Position numbers and translations under genes: made by a program. A model generated the notes under the pieces. That model saw only the letters and a program-made list of their open reading frames with translations, made no database searches and had not been told where the DNA came from. A DNA stretch of 64,000 bases, taken from NCBI RefSeq assembly GCF_011382965.1, contig NZ_CP049934.1, forward strand, positions 2,666,001-2,730,000. The letters are read 5' to 3'. Of this stretch, positions 56,464 to 64,000 are shown piece by piece; the first letter of the stretch is position 1, and each line of letters begins with the position of its first letter. The stretch comes from Leucobacter insecticola (GTDB lineage Bacteria > Actinomycetota > Actinomycetes > Actinomycetales > Microbacteriaceae).

Positions 56464-58146
56464 CTACAGTCGCTCAGGCGCTGAGACTCCGAGCAGGTCC
56501 AGGCCGTTGCGGAGCACCTGTCCAGCGGCATCATTCAGCCACAGGCGGGTGCGGTGCAGATCCTCCACCGGGGCATCCCCGAGCGGGATCACCCGGCAGT
56601 TGTCGTACCAACGGTGATACGAGGCTGCGAGTTCTTCGAGGAAGCGTGCGATGCGATGCGGCTCACGCAGCTCAGCGGCGCCCGCAACGATGCCCGGGTA
56701 CTGCTGCAGCTTCCCGAGCATCTCAGTCTCTGTTTCGTGAGTGAGCAGCTCAGGTACGAACACCGAACGGTCGACGCCTGCGGCTTCAGCGTTACGATCG
56801 ACAGCGCAGGTGCGCGCGTGAGCGTACTGCACGTAGAACACCGGGTTGTCGTTGGAGCGACTGCGCACCTTCTCACCGTCGAGGGCAAGCGGGGAATCAG
56901 CGGGGTAGCGAGCCAGCCAGTAGCGCAGCGCGTCGCTGCCGAGCCACTCAAGCAGGTCGTTAAGCTCGATGATGTTGCCGGCACGCTTCGAGAGCTTGGC
57001 TCCGTTGAGGTTCACGAGCTGCCCGATGAGAACCGAGATGTCCTTCTCCGTGTCGTCGCCTGCGGCCCCCGCGATCGCGGTGAGGCGCCCAATGTAGCCG
57101 TGATGATCGGCTCCGAGGAGATAGATCTTCTCGCCGAAGCCGCGATCCTTCTTGGAGAGGTAGTAGGCGGCATCGGCGGCGAAGTAGGTGTAGATGCCGT
57201 TGCCGCGGGTGAAGACGCGATCCTTGTCGTCTCCGAAGTCAGTAGTGCGCACCCAGATCGCGCCGTCTTCTTCGTAGACATGCCCCTGCTCGCGCAGGCG
57301 ATCCACCGCGGCGGCAATGGGGCTCAGCCCACCGTTCGCTCCCGGGGCATGAAGCGTGCGTTCGGAAAAGTAGACATCGAAGTGCACGTTGAAGCGTTCG
57401 AGGGAATCCTTGATCTCCGCGAGCTGCAGCGCGTAGCCGAGCTCCTGCGCCTGCTCAAGTGCCGCGGCGCGATCCTGCTGGGCAATCTCAGGCAGATTCG
57501 GGATCTGCTCACGAATCTGGCGACCGAGCTCCTGCACGTAGGCACCCGGGTAGGCGTCTTCGGGGGCGGGCTCGCCGAGGGCTGCCGCGAGCACGGATCG
57601 GCCGAACTTCTCCATCTGCGCACCGGCGTCGTTGATGTAGTACTCGCTCGTCACCTTCGCGCCAGCCGCGCGGAGCACCCGGGCGGTCGAATCACCGAGC
57701 GCCGCCCAGCGGGTGTGCCCCATGTGCAGGGGGCCCGTGGGATTTGCGGAGACGAACTCGAGGTTGATGTTTTGGCCCGCGAGCGTGTCGCTACGGCCGT
57801 AATTCTCCCCCTGCTCAACCACGCGGCGCGCAGTTTCGCCGGCGCTCGCCGCGTCGAGGGTGATATTGATGAAGCCGGGGCCAGCAACGTCGGCCGTTGC
57901 GACGCCCTCAATCTCGGCCGCGCGAGCGGCGATATCAGTGGCCAGATCGCGCGGGTTCAGGCCGAGGCGCTTCGCAAACTTCATGGCAGCATTGGAGGCC
58001 CAATCACCGTGCTCGCGGTTCCGCGGTCGCTCAACGGCGGTGTCCGCTTCGGTGGCGACGATCTCTTGGGCAGCGTCATCACCGCGCGCGGCAATGATGT
58101 CGTTGAGAATCTGGGCGAGGGCATGGGCGAGTTCTTGTGGCGTCAC
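56464..58146 (-). CDS. argS: arginyl-tRNA synthetase
   Basis: 560 residues, class I. The ArgRS N-terminal Add1 domain, the HIGH variant in FVSANPTGPLHMGHTRWAALGD (~residue 130), GADHHGYIGRL, and NGAKLSKRAGNIIELNDLL (KMSKS-like), then the DALR anticodon-binding domain with SYHRWYDNCRVI. A tRNA-Arg gene lies 45 bases upstream on the other strand. Confidence 0.97.
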   Translation of the reverse strand: MTPQELAHALAQILNDIIAARGDDAAQEIVATEADTAVERPRNREHGDWASNAAMKFAKRLGLNPRDLATDIAARAAEIEGVATADVAGPGFINITLDAASAGETARRVVEQGENYGRSDTLAGQNINLEFVSANPTGPLHMGHTRWAALGDSTARVLRAAGAKVTSEYYINDAGAQMEKFGRSVLAAALGEPAPEDAYPGAYVQELGRQIREQIPNLPEIAQQDRAAALEQAQELGYALQLAEIKDSLERFNVHFDVYFSERTLHAPGANGGLSPIAAAVDRLREQGHVYEEDGAIWVRTTDFGDDKDRVFTRGNGIYTYFAADAAYYLSKKDRGFGEKIYLLGADHHGYIGRLTAIAGAAGDDTEKDISVLIGQLVNLNGAKLSKRAGNIIELNDLLEWLGSDALRYWLARYPADSPLALDGEKVRSRSNDNPVFYVQYAHARTCAVDRNAEAAGVDRSVFVPELLTHETETEMLGKLQQYPGIVAGAAELREPHRIARFLEELAASYHRWYDNCRVIPLGDAPVEDLHRTRLWLNDAAGQVLRNGLDLLGVSAPERL

Positions 58147-58191
58147 AACAACTCAGTCTACTTGCGCTAGGCTGGACGGGTTGCATTGCTC

Positions 58192-58264
58192 GCCTCCGTA
58201 GCTCAGGGGATAGAGCGCCGGTTTCCGGTACCGTAGGTCGGGGGTTCGAATCCCTCCGGGGGCA
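58192..58264 (+). tRNA. tRNA-Arg, anticodon CCG
   Basis: A 73-base cloverleaf: acceptor GCCTCCG with CGGGGGC, D-stem GCTC/GAGC, anticodon loop TTCCGGT (anticodon CCG, Arg), T-arm with TTCGAAT, discriminator A. One anticodon-stem pair is a C-T mismatch. CCA is not encoded. It reads the rare CGG codon and is followed by a strong terminator. Confidence 0.95.
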
Positions 58265-58272
58265 CTGTAATA

Positions 58273-58317
58273 AAAGAGGTCTTGACCGGGTGTTTACCAC
58301 TCGGTCAAGACCTCTTT
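58273..58317 (+). terminator. tRNA-Arg terminator hairpin
   Basis: Perfect 16-base inverted repeat (AAAGAGGTCTTGACCG and its complement at 58302-58317) closing a 13-base loop, starting 9 bases after the tRNA. The stem ends in TTT, so it resembles an intrinsic terminator. Confidence 0.9.
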
Positions 58318-58348
58318 GCGTGGCGCGCGGGACGGCCGTGTGCTGAGC

Positions 58349-58418
58349 GCCCACCAAACCGGTGAGCGCCCACGGGACCCGCGAGTGGTTTTCGTGGGCG
58401 CTCGCCGGTTTGGTGGGC
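58349..58418. terminator. very long hairpin between tRNA-Arg and the YhgE gene
   Basis: Arms 58349-58374 and 58393-58418 pair over 26 bases with one mismatch (G-T in RNA), around an 18-base spacer containing ACCCGCGAGTGG. It lies between a forward tRNA terminator and the stop of a reverse gene, so it probably ends the reverse transcript. It lacks a U-tract. Confidence 0.7.
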
Positions 58419-58443
58419 AGTCACCCGCGGGGATCCTGCACCC

Positions 58444-60279
58444 CTACACAATGACGCTCGGTTGCAGATCCTTGAGTGTGCGGAAGCGGGTCATGCGGGT
58501 CACACCGATTGCAGCGAGCAGACCCGCAATCACCAGCCAGCACAGCAGCACGCCGAGATCCGTCCACACGCGATCCAGGTTGCCGCCGTACATCACCTGC
58601 CGCATCGCGTCCACGACGTAGCTCATGGGCAACACATGGTGCAGCGCCGCGAGCGGGGCCGGCAGCGTCTGCCAGGGGAAGGTGCCGCCCGCGGTCACCA
58701 GCTGCACCACCATCAGTACGAGCCCGGCGAACTGGCCGACGGCACCCCACCACACATTCAGGGCGAGAATGATCGCGGTGTAGGTCATCGAGGCAAAGAT
58801 CAATATCCCCAGCGTCGCGAGGGGGTTGGCAAACTCAAATCCCAGGGCAAACGACAACACGAGGAACAGCCCCACCATCTGCACCGCACCCAGCATCGCC
58901 GGCGTCCCCCACCCGGCAAGCGTCACCCGCAGCGGGGATCTGAGCGCCGTCACCGCACGCTTGGAGATCGGCTTGACAATCAAGAACAGCGCGTAGATCC
59001 CGATCCAGGCGGCGAGCGCCGCGAAGAATGGCGCAAGGCCCGCGCCGTAGTTTTGGGCCGACGTGAGTGCGTCGGTCTTGATCCGCACGGGATCACCCAG
59101 GATCTTCGCCTGCTCCGCACGGGTTGCCGCATCAAAATTCGGGATCTGAGCTACCCCGTCGACCAAACCAGTTTCGAGTGTCTCAGAACCCGCAACGAGT
59201 TGGCCGAGCCCGTCCTTCAACTGTGTAGCCCCCTCGCTTAACTCGGTAGTTCCAGTGGCCACGGTCGCAGCGCCCGTGGCCAGCGCACCAGCCCCCGTAG
59301 ACACTTGCTGTGCTCCCGCGTTCAAACGGTCGATCTCGCCCACGGCCCCCTGCACTCGAGTATTCAGGTCAGCAACAACGGTGCCGACGGGATCCAGGCG
59401 AGCCAGCACCTCGTCAATCTTTGCCTGCTCGAGTCCCGCGTCCGCGAGGGACGCCGCAATATCGGCACGGAGCTGCGGTTGCGCCGCAAGCAGATCTGCG
59501 GACACCGTACCCGCAGCGTCAGCGATTGCGGCCAGCTGCCCCGCACCGGCCGCGACCTGGCCCGCCCCCTCGGAGAGCGACGCGGCACCGTCTCGCACCT
59601 GCGCAGTGCCCTCCACCAGCGCGGTGGCTCCCGTCGAGAGTGTGGTGGCGCCGTCGTTTGCGGCGCCAAGCCCGGTCGTGAGTTCTCCAGCCCCATCGGC
59701 GGCTTCGCTGAGTGAACCGCGGATTGTGTTGAGCCCGTCAAGCATCGCGAGCCCGGCCTCACTCACCACCTGCTGCGTGATTGTCTTGCCGATGCGCTCC
59801 ACCGCCTGTGATCCGATGGTGGAGGCGAGATAGTTGTTGGCGTCGTTCGTGCGCAGTTCGATGCCAGCCGGGTGCGGATCCGCCGAACTGATCGACCCGA
59901 TTGCCTCCGAGAAGCCGCTGCCGAGGGTGATCGAGAAGTCCCACCTGCCATCGTTGAGCCCTGCCGCGGCTTCTTTCGCGTCGACCTCTGACCAGTCGAA
60001 GGTGTCGCTGGCGAGTAGCTTCTTGGCGACCTCCTGGCCCAGATTCCGCTCGGTGCCGTTCACCTCCGCGCCCTGATCCTCGACAACAAGCGCAACGGGT
60101 ACTTCGCTCAGCCGCTGATAGGGATCCTGGTTCGCCCAGAGATACAGCCCGCCGTAGAGAATCGGCACACACAGCAGGGCCGCGAGCGCGAGCAGCGCCA
60201 TCTTGGAGGAGACGAGGCGGCGCAGTTCGGCGAGGATCATCTGCGGAACCTTGAACCGGGGTACCTGAGTTCGAGTCAT
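58444..60279 (-). CDS. YhgE/Pip family membrane protein
   Basis: 611 residues from ATG 60279, overlapping the stop of the preceding gene (ATGA). One N-terminal membrane helix (ALLALAALLCVPILYGGLYLWANQDPYQRL) is followed by a ~350-residue extracytoplasmic region rich in repeats of the DGAxxLSxGAxxLxxGxxQ kind (coiled-coil-like), then five membrane helices related to ABC-2 permeases. The family includes the lactococcal phage infection protein and parts of type VII secretion-linked loci. Its partner upstream is a degenerate ABC ATPase. Confidence 0.9.
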   Translation of the reverse strand: MTRTQVPRFKVPQMILAELRRLVSSKMALLALAALLCVPILYGGLYLWANQDPYQRLSEVPVALVVEDQGAEVNGTERNLGQEVAKKLLASDTFDWSEVDAKEAAAGLNDGRWDFSITLGSGFSEAIGSISSADPHPAGIELRTNDANNYLASTIGSQAVERIGKTITQQVVSEAGLAMLDGLNTIRGSLSEAADGAGELTTGLGAANDGATTLSTGATALVEGTAQVRDGAASLSEGAGQVAAGAGQLAAIADAAGTVSADLLAAQPQLRADIAASLADAGLEQAKIDEVLARLDPVGTVVADLNTRVQGAVGEIDRLNAGAQQVSTGAGALATGAATVATGTTELSEGATQLKDGLGQLVAGSETLETGLVDGVAQIPNFDAATRAEQAKILGDPVRIKTDALTSAQNYGAGLAPFFAALAAWIGIYALFLIVKPISKRAVTALRSPLRVTLAGWGTPAMLGAVQMVGLFLVLSFALGFEFANPLATLGILIFASMTYTAIILALNVWWGAVGQFAGLVLMVVQLVTAGGTFPWQTLPAPLAALHHVLPMSYVVDAMRQVMYGGNLDRVWTDLGVLLCWLVIAGLLAAIGVTRMTRFRTLKDLQPSVIV

Positions 60280-60941
60280 GAGGCGGCCTCCTCCGTTTCC
60301 GTGTGCTCCGCGCGGGATCCCACCCCCGCTTGTAGCCGGGCCTGCGGATGGATCAGCGGTCGCAACACCGACTCTGAGGCCCGCCCAGCAATCACCAGCA
60401 CCGCGTACCCTCGCTCCGCAAACTCGCGCGCAATCGCCCACCACACCTCCGGTTCACCGCCGTGACGATCGGGTGAGACAAGTACAAAACCTTCGATGCC
60501 CCGCCTCAACACCGCGAGTTCGCAGAGCATGCGAATGCGGGTGGCCGGCGCTACATTCGCCATTTGGGTGGTGGCGAGATGGCGGAGATCCAGTTTCTCC
60601 AACCAGCGACGTGCCGCGATGGGGTCGGCCCGCAAACCGGCGAACATCAGCTCTTCCTCAACGAATCCGATCACGAGCACATTGGGTTCGGGATCGCACA
60701 CCTCTGGCGCGTCAAGAAGTGCGACGCGGCGGCGCAGATCCCGAGCATTTGCCTCGCCGTCGATCAGTACCTCGCCCACATCGGGACGCATCCGGCCGCT
60801 CGCGATCAACCCCAGAAGGCTCGGACGCTGCTCGGTCTCCACGCACGCAAGCGTCGCAGTGCCCGTTTCATACGCTGTTGACGTCACCGGCAGCGCGCGT
60901 TGCTTTGGGCCTTTGGCGACCCCTGAGATTTCCACCTTCAT
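60276..60941 (-). CDS. degenerate ABC ATPase-like protein (no P-loop)
   Basis: 221 residues. The run PSLLGLIASGRMRPDVGEVLIDGEANARDLRRRVALLD has the layout that follows Walker A in ABC ATPases, but the expected GxxGxGKT is ETEQRPSL. The signature LSGGQ is replaced by VAPATRIRM, and the Walker B DEP by SPDRHG. Gene and frame are intact, and it overlaps the YhgE/Pip gene. It is probably a pseudo-ATPase partner or regulator of that membrane protein; loss of ATP binding is inferred from the missing residues. Confidence 0.75.
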   Translation of the reverse strand: MKVEISGVAKGPKQRALPVTSTAYETGTATLACVETEQRPSLLGLIASGRMRPDVGEVLIDGEANARDLRRRVALLDAPEVCDPEPNVLVIGFVEEELMFAGLRADPIAARRWLEKLDLRHLATTQMANVAPATRIRMLCELAVLRRGIEGFVLVSPDRHGGEPEVWWAIAREFAERGYAVLVIAGRASESVLRPLIHPQARLQAGVGSRAEHTETEEAAS

Positions 60942-60985
60942 AGCGACACTCTAGACCGTGCCACGGGTAGCGCGTGGGCAGTCAG

Positions 60986-62368
60986 CTAACGATCGTCAAG
61001 CGTTTCGCCACGCCGATCCACGAGCCCCCACGTCGCCGCGGCTGCGACAACAAAAAACACCGCAAAAACAGCGAAGGCGAGCCCGGATCCGCCGGCGAGC
61101 AGCAGCACCGGCACCAGCAGCGGCGCGATGATTGAGGCGATGCGCCCCACCCCCGCCGCCCAGCCAGCGCCCGTCGCGCGCAGCGAGGTCGGATAGATCT
61201 CCGGGGTCACCGCGTACAGTGCTCCCCACGCCCCCAGGTTGAAGAAGGAGAGTGCCATGCCCGAGGCGATGATCGCCCACTCGGCGTGCACGGTGCCGAA
61301 TACTGTTGCCGAGACCGCCGATCCAACCAGGAACACCGAAAGCGTCAGCCGCCTCCCCCACACCTCGATCAGCCAGGCCGCGACCGCGTAGCCGGGAAGC
61401 TGAGCGAGCGTAATGATGAGCGTGAACGCGAATGATCGCACCAGGCTGAACCCGGCATCGACGAGGATGCTCGGGATCCAAATGAACGCGCCGTAGTAGG
61501 CGAAGTTGACGCAGAACCAGACGAGCCAGATCGACAGTGTTCGCCCCCGGAACTCACGCGACCAGAGCGCCGCGACCCGTCCTCCCGCCGATCGTGCGAC
61601 CGGCGAGGGGGCGGGATCCTGAACCAGATCGCCACCGGGATCCTGAGCCTGCCGTGCCTTCCCGGCCTGCGCTTCGAACGTCTCAACGATCCGCTCGGCC
61701 TCGGCGACACGACCGCGGCCAGCCAGCCAGCGCGGCGATTCTGGCAATCCCCAACGCACCGCAAACGCATACAGCGCAGGAATGGCGCCGATCGCGAATG
61801 CCCACCGCCAACCATGTTCAGACGCCGGCACCACGAAGTAGCCGATCAGCGCGGAAGCCGTCCAACCGACGGCCCAGAAGGCTTCGAGGATCACGATCAA
61901 GCGGCCGCGGATCCTGGCCGGGGCGAACTCGCTCACATAGGTGGAGGCGACGGGCAACTCGGCTCCGAGCCCGAGACCCACAAAGAAGCGCAGTACCATC
62001 AGCACCGCGATCCCTCCGGCGAGCGCACTCGCCCCGGTCGCGAGGCCGTAGATGAGCAGCGTGATCGCGAACACCTGGCGTCGCCCGATCCGGTCTGCAA
62101 TCAGTCCGCCCAGGCTTGCACCGATCGCCATGCCAACGAAACCGATCGAAGCGATCAGCCCACTCTCGCCCATGCTGAGACCCCACTGCTGAGTCAGCGC
62201 GGCGATGATGAACGAGAAGAGACCGACGTCCATCGCGTCGAGCGCCCAGCCGATGCCCGAGCCGGTGAGCACGCGACCGTGTTTCCGGGTGAAGGGCAGC
62301 GCGTCAAGGCGCTGGGCGATGCTGCGCCTGGCATCAGTGCGCCGTGTGCCGGTCTCAGTTTCAGTCAT
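60986..62368 (-). CDS. MFS transporter, sugar/aromatic-acid porter type
   Basis: 460 residues from ATG 62368, 12 membrane helices. Signature motifs GGLIADRIGRRQVF (motif A) and ELPVASTYVSEFAPARIRGRLIVILEAFWAVGW, and GLPESPRWLAGRGRVAEAE in the central loop, mark the sugar porter/AAHS group. Substrate unknown. A long hairpin at 62411-62463 separates it from the upstream VapC gene. Confidence 0.9.
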   Translation of the reverse strand: MTETETGTRRTDARRSIAQRLDALPFTRKHGRVLTGSGIGWALDAMDVGLFSFIIAALTQQWGLSMGESGLIASIGFVGMAIGASLGGLIADRIGRRQVFAITLLIYGLATGASALAGGIAVLMVLRFFVGLGLGAELPVASTYVSEFAPARIRGRLIVILEAFWAVGWTASALIGYFVVPASEHGWRWAFAIGAIPALYAFAVRWGLPESPRWLAGRGRVAEAERIVETFEAQAGKARQAQDPGGDLVQDPAPSPVARSAGGRVAALWSREFRGRTLSIWLVWFCVNFAYYGAFIWIPSILVDAGFSLVRSFAFTLIITLAQLPGYAVAAWLIEVWGRRLTLSVFLVGSAVSATVFGTVHAEWAIIASGMALSFFNLGAWGALYAVTPEIYPTSLRATGAGWAAGVGRIASIIAPLLVPVLLLAGGSGLAFAVFAVFFVVAAAATWGLVDRRGETLDDR

Positions 62369-62410
62369 GGATTCATGGTAGGGGCAGGAACCCTCTCTTG
62401 CTCGGCATTT

Positions 62411-62463
62411 GCGGGTCACAGAGATGCACTAAACCCGCCGAGTAGTGCACTTCTGTGACCCGC
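62411..62463. terminator. long hairpin downstream of vapC
   Basis: Arms 62411-62431 and 62443-62463 pair over 21 bases with two mismatches (core GCGGGTCACAGA), loop AACCCGCCGAG. It lies 23 bases after the vapC stop. Loop and arm pattern resemble the 39307 hairpin (GTCAC-N-GA near the base, CCCG in the loop). Confidence 0.7.
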
Positions 62464-62485
62464 GAAGCTGAGGAGTGGGGATCTA

Positions 62486-62878
62486 CTACGCAGCTCCGAT
62501 AATGTCGACGGCCAATCCGTTGCTGGCGGCGACAAGGCGCTTGTCATTCGTCCAGAGCTCTCGGCATCTTGAACGTTGCGCAGTCGCGAGGTGTAGTGCG
62601 TCCGGAGTTTTCATGCCGTGATGCGCACGCAATTCAGCCGCTTGCACATAGATGTCAACTCCAAGTGGAACCTTTCGTAGCCGCCGGTAGGCCTCAAAGT
62701 ACCTTTCTCGCAGTTCAATTCGCTTGTCTTTCAAGGGGCCGACCAGACACTCATGCAGCACCAGCGGACTCACCAAGAGCGTTTCTTCGGCAGTGGAAAG
62801 CTTGGCTCGCACGCGGTCTCCTCGCTCACTGCCGTCTTCAATGGCGTAGATCAGGATGCAACTGTCGAGGAAGATCAT
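62486..62878 (-). CDS. PIN-domain toxin (VapC type)
   Basis: 130 residues from ATG 62878, overlapping the antitoxin stop (ATGA). PIN acidic residues: MIFLDSCILIYAIED, the middle Glu in LVLHECLVGPLK, Asp in KTPDALHLATA and the late WTNDKRL. VapC proteins are Mg-dependent RNases that cut tRNA or rRNA. Forms a toxin-antitoxin pair with the upstream gene. Confidence 0.93.
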   Translation of the reverse strand: MIFLDSCILIYAIEDGSERGDRVRAKLSTAEETLLVSPLVLHECLVGPLKDKRIELRERYFEAYRRLRKVPLGVDIYVQAAELRAHHGMKTPDALHLATAQRSRCRELWTNDKRLVAASNGLAVDIIGAA

Positions 62879-63129
62879 TCCCAAGCGTCCCTAGACTCAA
62901 GGATCTGCACGTCGATCGCCTCGGATGGTCGACCTAGCCTCTGAGGCAGCGGGTTCTCTTCAAGCCAGGCAGCAAAACTCACCCCGGTAGCATCTGAACC
63001 ACCATCGATCGAGACAAGCTTGGCAACAGGCTCGCCTCGATTAGCGATCACAACCTCGTCGCCAGCTCTAGCCTCCGCAAGCAGTCTGGAAAGACTGTTG
63101 CGGGCTTCAAAGACGCTGTAGGTCGACAT
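62875..63129 (-). CDS. Phd/YefM-type antitoxin
   Basis: 84 residues. The N-terminal MSTYSVFEARNSLSRLLAEARAGDEVVIANRGEPVAKLV is the Phd/YefM DNA-binding fold; the C-terminal part (SFAAWLEENPLPQ) would wrap the PIN toxin. It is the first gene of the pair and probably represses its own promoter. Confidence 0.92.
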   Translation of the reverse strand: MSTYSVFEARNSLSRLLAEARAGDEVVIANRGEPVAKLVSIDGGSDATGVSFAAWLEENPLPQRLGRPSEAIDVQILESRDAWE

Positions 63130-63186
63130 GTACCAATGTTAGCCAGGTTTCTAGCCATAAGCCAGAGCCGGTTTCTCGCGCAGACC

Positions 63187-63957
63187 CTAGTCACGCACGT
63201 AACTGAGATCCCGGATCGCGCGGCCCTTATCCGCGCCCTTCTTCTCGAACGCGGTGAGCACTCGGCCGTCGTACCGCTCGGCCCACTCGCCCTCGAAGCC
63301 GCGCCGGAACCCCGGGGCCGCATCGAGCACCTCACGCATCTGCTCCGCGTACTCTTCCCAGTCGGTCGCGAGACGGAGCACACCGCCCGGCTTCAGCGAA
63401 CCGGCCGCGATCCGGGCGAAATCAGCGTCAACCAGGCGACGCTTCTGGTGCCTCACTTTCGCCCACGGATCAGGGAAAAACACCCACAACTCATCAACGA
63501 CCTCAGCGGCCAGCGCCTTCTCCAACAGCTCGGGCGCGTTCACCTCGGCGAGCCGAAGGTTCGTGATCCCGCCCTTTTCCGCGCGAATGATGGTGCGCGC
63601 AAGCCCCGCCCGAAACACCTCCACCGCCAAGAAGTTCTTCTCGGGGTGCGCCGCAGAAGCGTGCAGGATCGCGTGACCCTGGCCCGATCCAATCTCAACG
63701 ATAAGCGGCGCGGATCGGCCAAAGATTTGTTCGGGATCAAGCCGCACATGATCCGCCACACCCGTCACAGTGGCTCCGTGATCCACATCGAGCACATACT
63801 TGGCTTCGTGGTCATCCCAAGCTTTGATCTGCGAGGGAGTCATCCGGCCGCTGCGGCGCACGAAGGAGACAGGTTTCTCACGAAACTTGCTCGGGTCTTG
63901 GGGCCGAACAATCTTTGAACGTTGAGAAGTGGAGGCGGGGGCGGGGTGTTCAGTCAC
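63187..63957 (-). CDS. trmB: tRNA (guanine(46)-N(7))-methyltransferase
   Basis: 256 residues of the TrmB family, which methylates G46 in tRNA. SAM motif IVEIGSGQGHAIL near residue 85 and the signature VFFPDPWAKVRHQKRRLV are present, ending YDGRVLTAFEKKGADKGRAIRDL. The first ~40 residues are a basic extension. It is the last complete gene; 63958-64000 shows nothing assignable. Confidence 0.95.
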   Translation of the reverse strand: MTEHPAPASTSQRSKIVRPQDPSKFREKPVSFVRRSGRMTPSQIKAWDDHEAKYVLDVDHGATVTGVADHVRLDPEQIFGRSAPLIVEIGSGQGHAILHASAAHPEKNFLAVEVFRAGLARTIIRAEKGGITNLRLAEVNAPELLEKALAAEVVDELWVFFPDPWAKVRHQKRRLVDADFARIAAGSLKPGGVLRLATDWEEYAEQMREVLDAAPGFRRGFEGEWAERYDGRVLTAFEKKGADKGRAIRDLSYVRD

Positions 63958-64000
63958 CCCACAACGCTAGCTCAGGATACGCTGGAGTCCAATCCGCATG

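Noticed and set aside
58349..58418. Second tRNA or mobile element end after tRNA-Arg
   Set aside because: No cloverleaf can be drawn, and there is no integrase or partial tRNA copy nearby; a long hairpin at convergent gene ends explains it.

Overview
The window reads as chromosomal DNA of a high-GC actinobacterium, most likely Microbacteriaceae (Leucobacter-like). The reasons are strong G/C bias at third positions and two gene orders typical of Micrococcales: metG-tatD-rsmA-ispE-ABC-F, and argS...lysA-hom-thrB-rho-prfA...prmC-tsaC-wecA-atpI-atpBEFHAGDC. The genus is inference.

Layout. 1-2.9 kb: ABC-F ATPase, a Cys-rich miniprotein and a DsbA/FrnE oxidoreductase. 3.0-6.8 kb: a horizontally acquired-looking cassette wedged after ispE. 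It holds a membrane-anchored protein, a lipase-like toxin broken by a complete IS3-family element, and two small helical proteins; the order recalls reverse-domain type VII lipase effectors (TslA type). 6.75-11.7 kb: ispE, rsmA, tatD, metG and an OsmC-type peroxidase. 11.7-13.0 kb: a Fic-HTH protein with three operator-like repeats spaced exactly 41 bp. 13.1-23.9 kb: a seven-gene operon for an 'anchored-repeat' ABC transporter of the zinc/manganese type. It encodes ATPase, permease, a substrate-binding protein with an inserted surface domain, three surface proteins and a lytic transglycosylase, with a Zur-box-like palindrome at its head. 24-27.2 kb: gabT, a PP2C phosphatase and yaaA. 27.3-37.6 kb: the F1Fo-ATP synthase operon, then wecA, tsaC and prmC. 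37.7-40.8 kb: cysK-cysE and an MFS permease, lying between prmC and prfA. 40.9-48 kb: prfA, a Rho-like protein, thrB, hom and lysA. 48-55.6 kb: an amine/amino-acid block (APC permease, alcohol dehydrogenase, PucR regulator, DadA-like oxidase, Na+/alanine symporter) lying between lysA and argS. 55.7-64 kb: DUF2993 protein, argS, tRNA-Arg(CCG), YhgE/Pip protein with a degenerate ABC ATPase, an MFS permease, a VapBC-type pair and trmB.

The most notable observations are these. (1) The gene at the canonical rho position keeps the RNA-binding half of Rho but has lost the Walker A lysine, catalytic Glu, Q-loop and arginine finger while the frame stays open. (2) The toxin/partner/immunity cassette at 3-6.8 kb can be rebuilt by removing the IS and one target copy. 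(3) The surface-protein transporter operon looks Zur-controlled. (4) Three phased repeats precede fic. (5) A second P-loop-less NTPase sits beside YhgE.

Caution: twelve reading-frame breaks, including in ispE, atpB, wecA and cysK, are each repaired by adding one base to a short G or C run. This is the signature of systematic homopolymer undercalling, so I annotate those genes at full span and treat the breaks as probable sequence errors.
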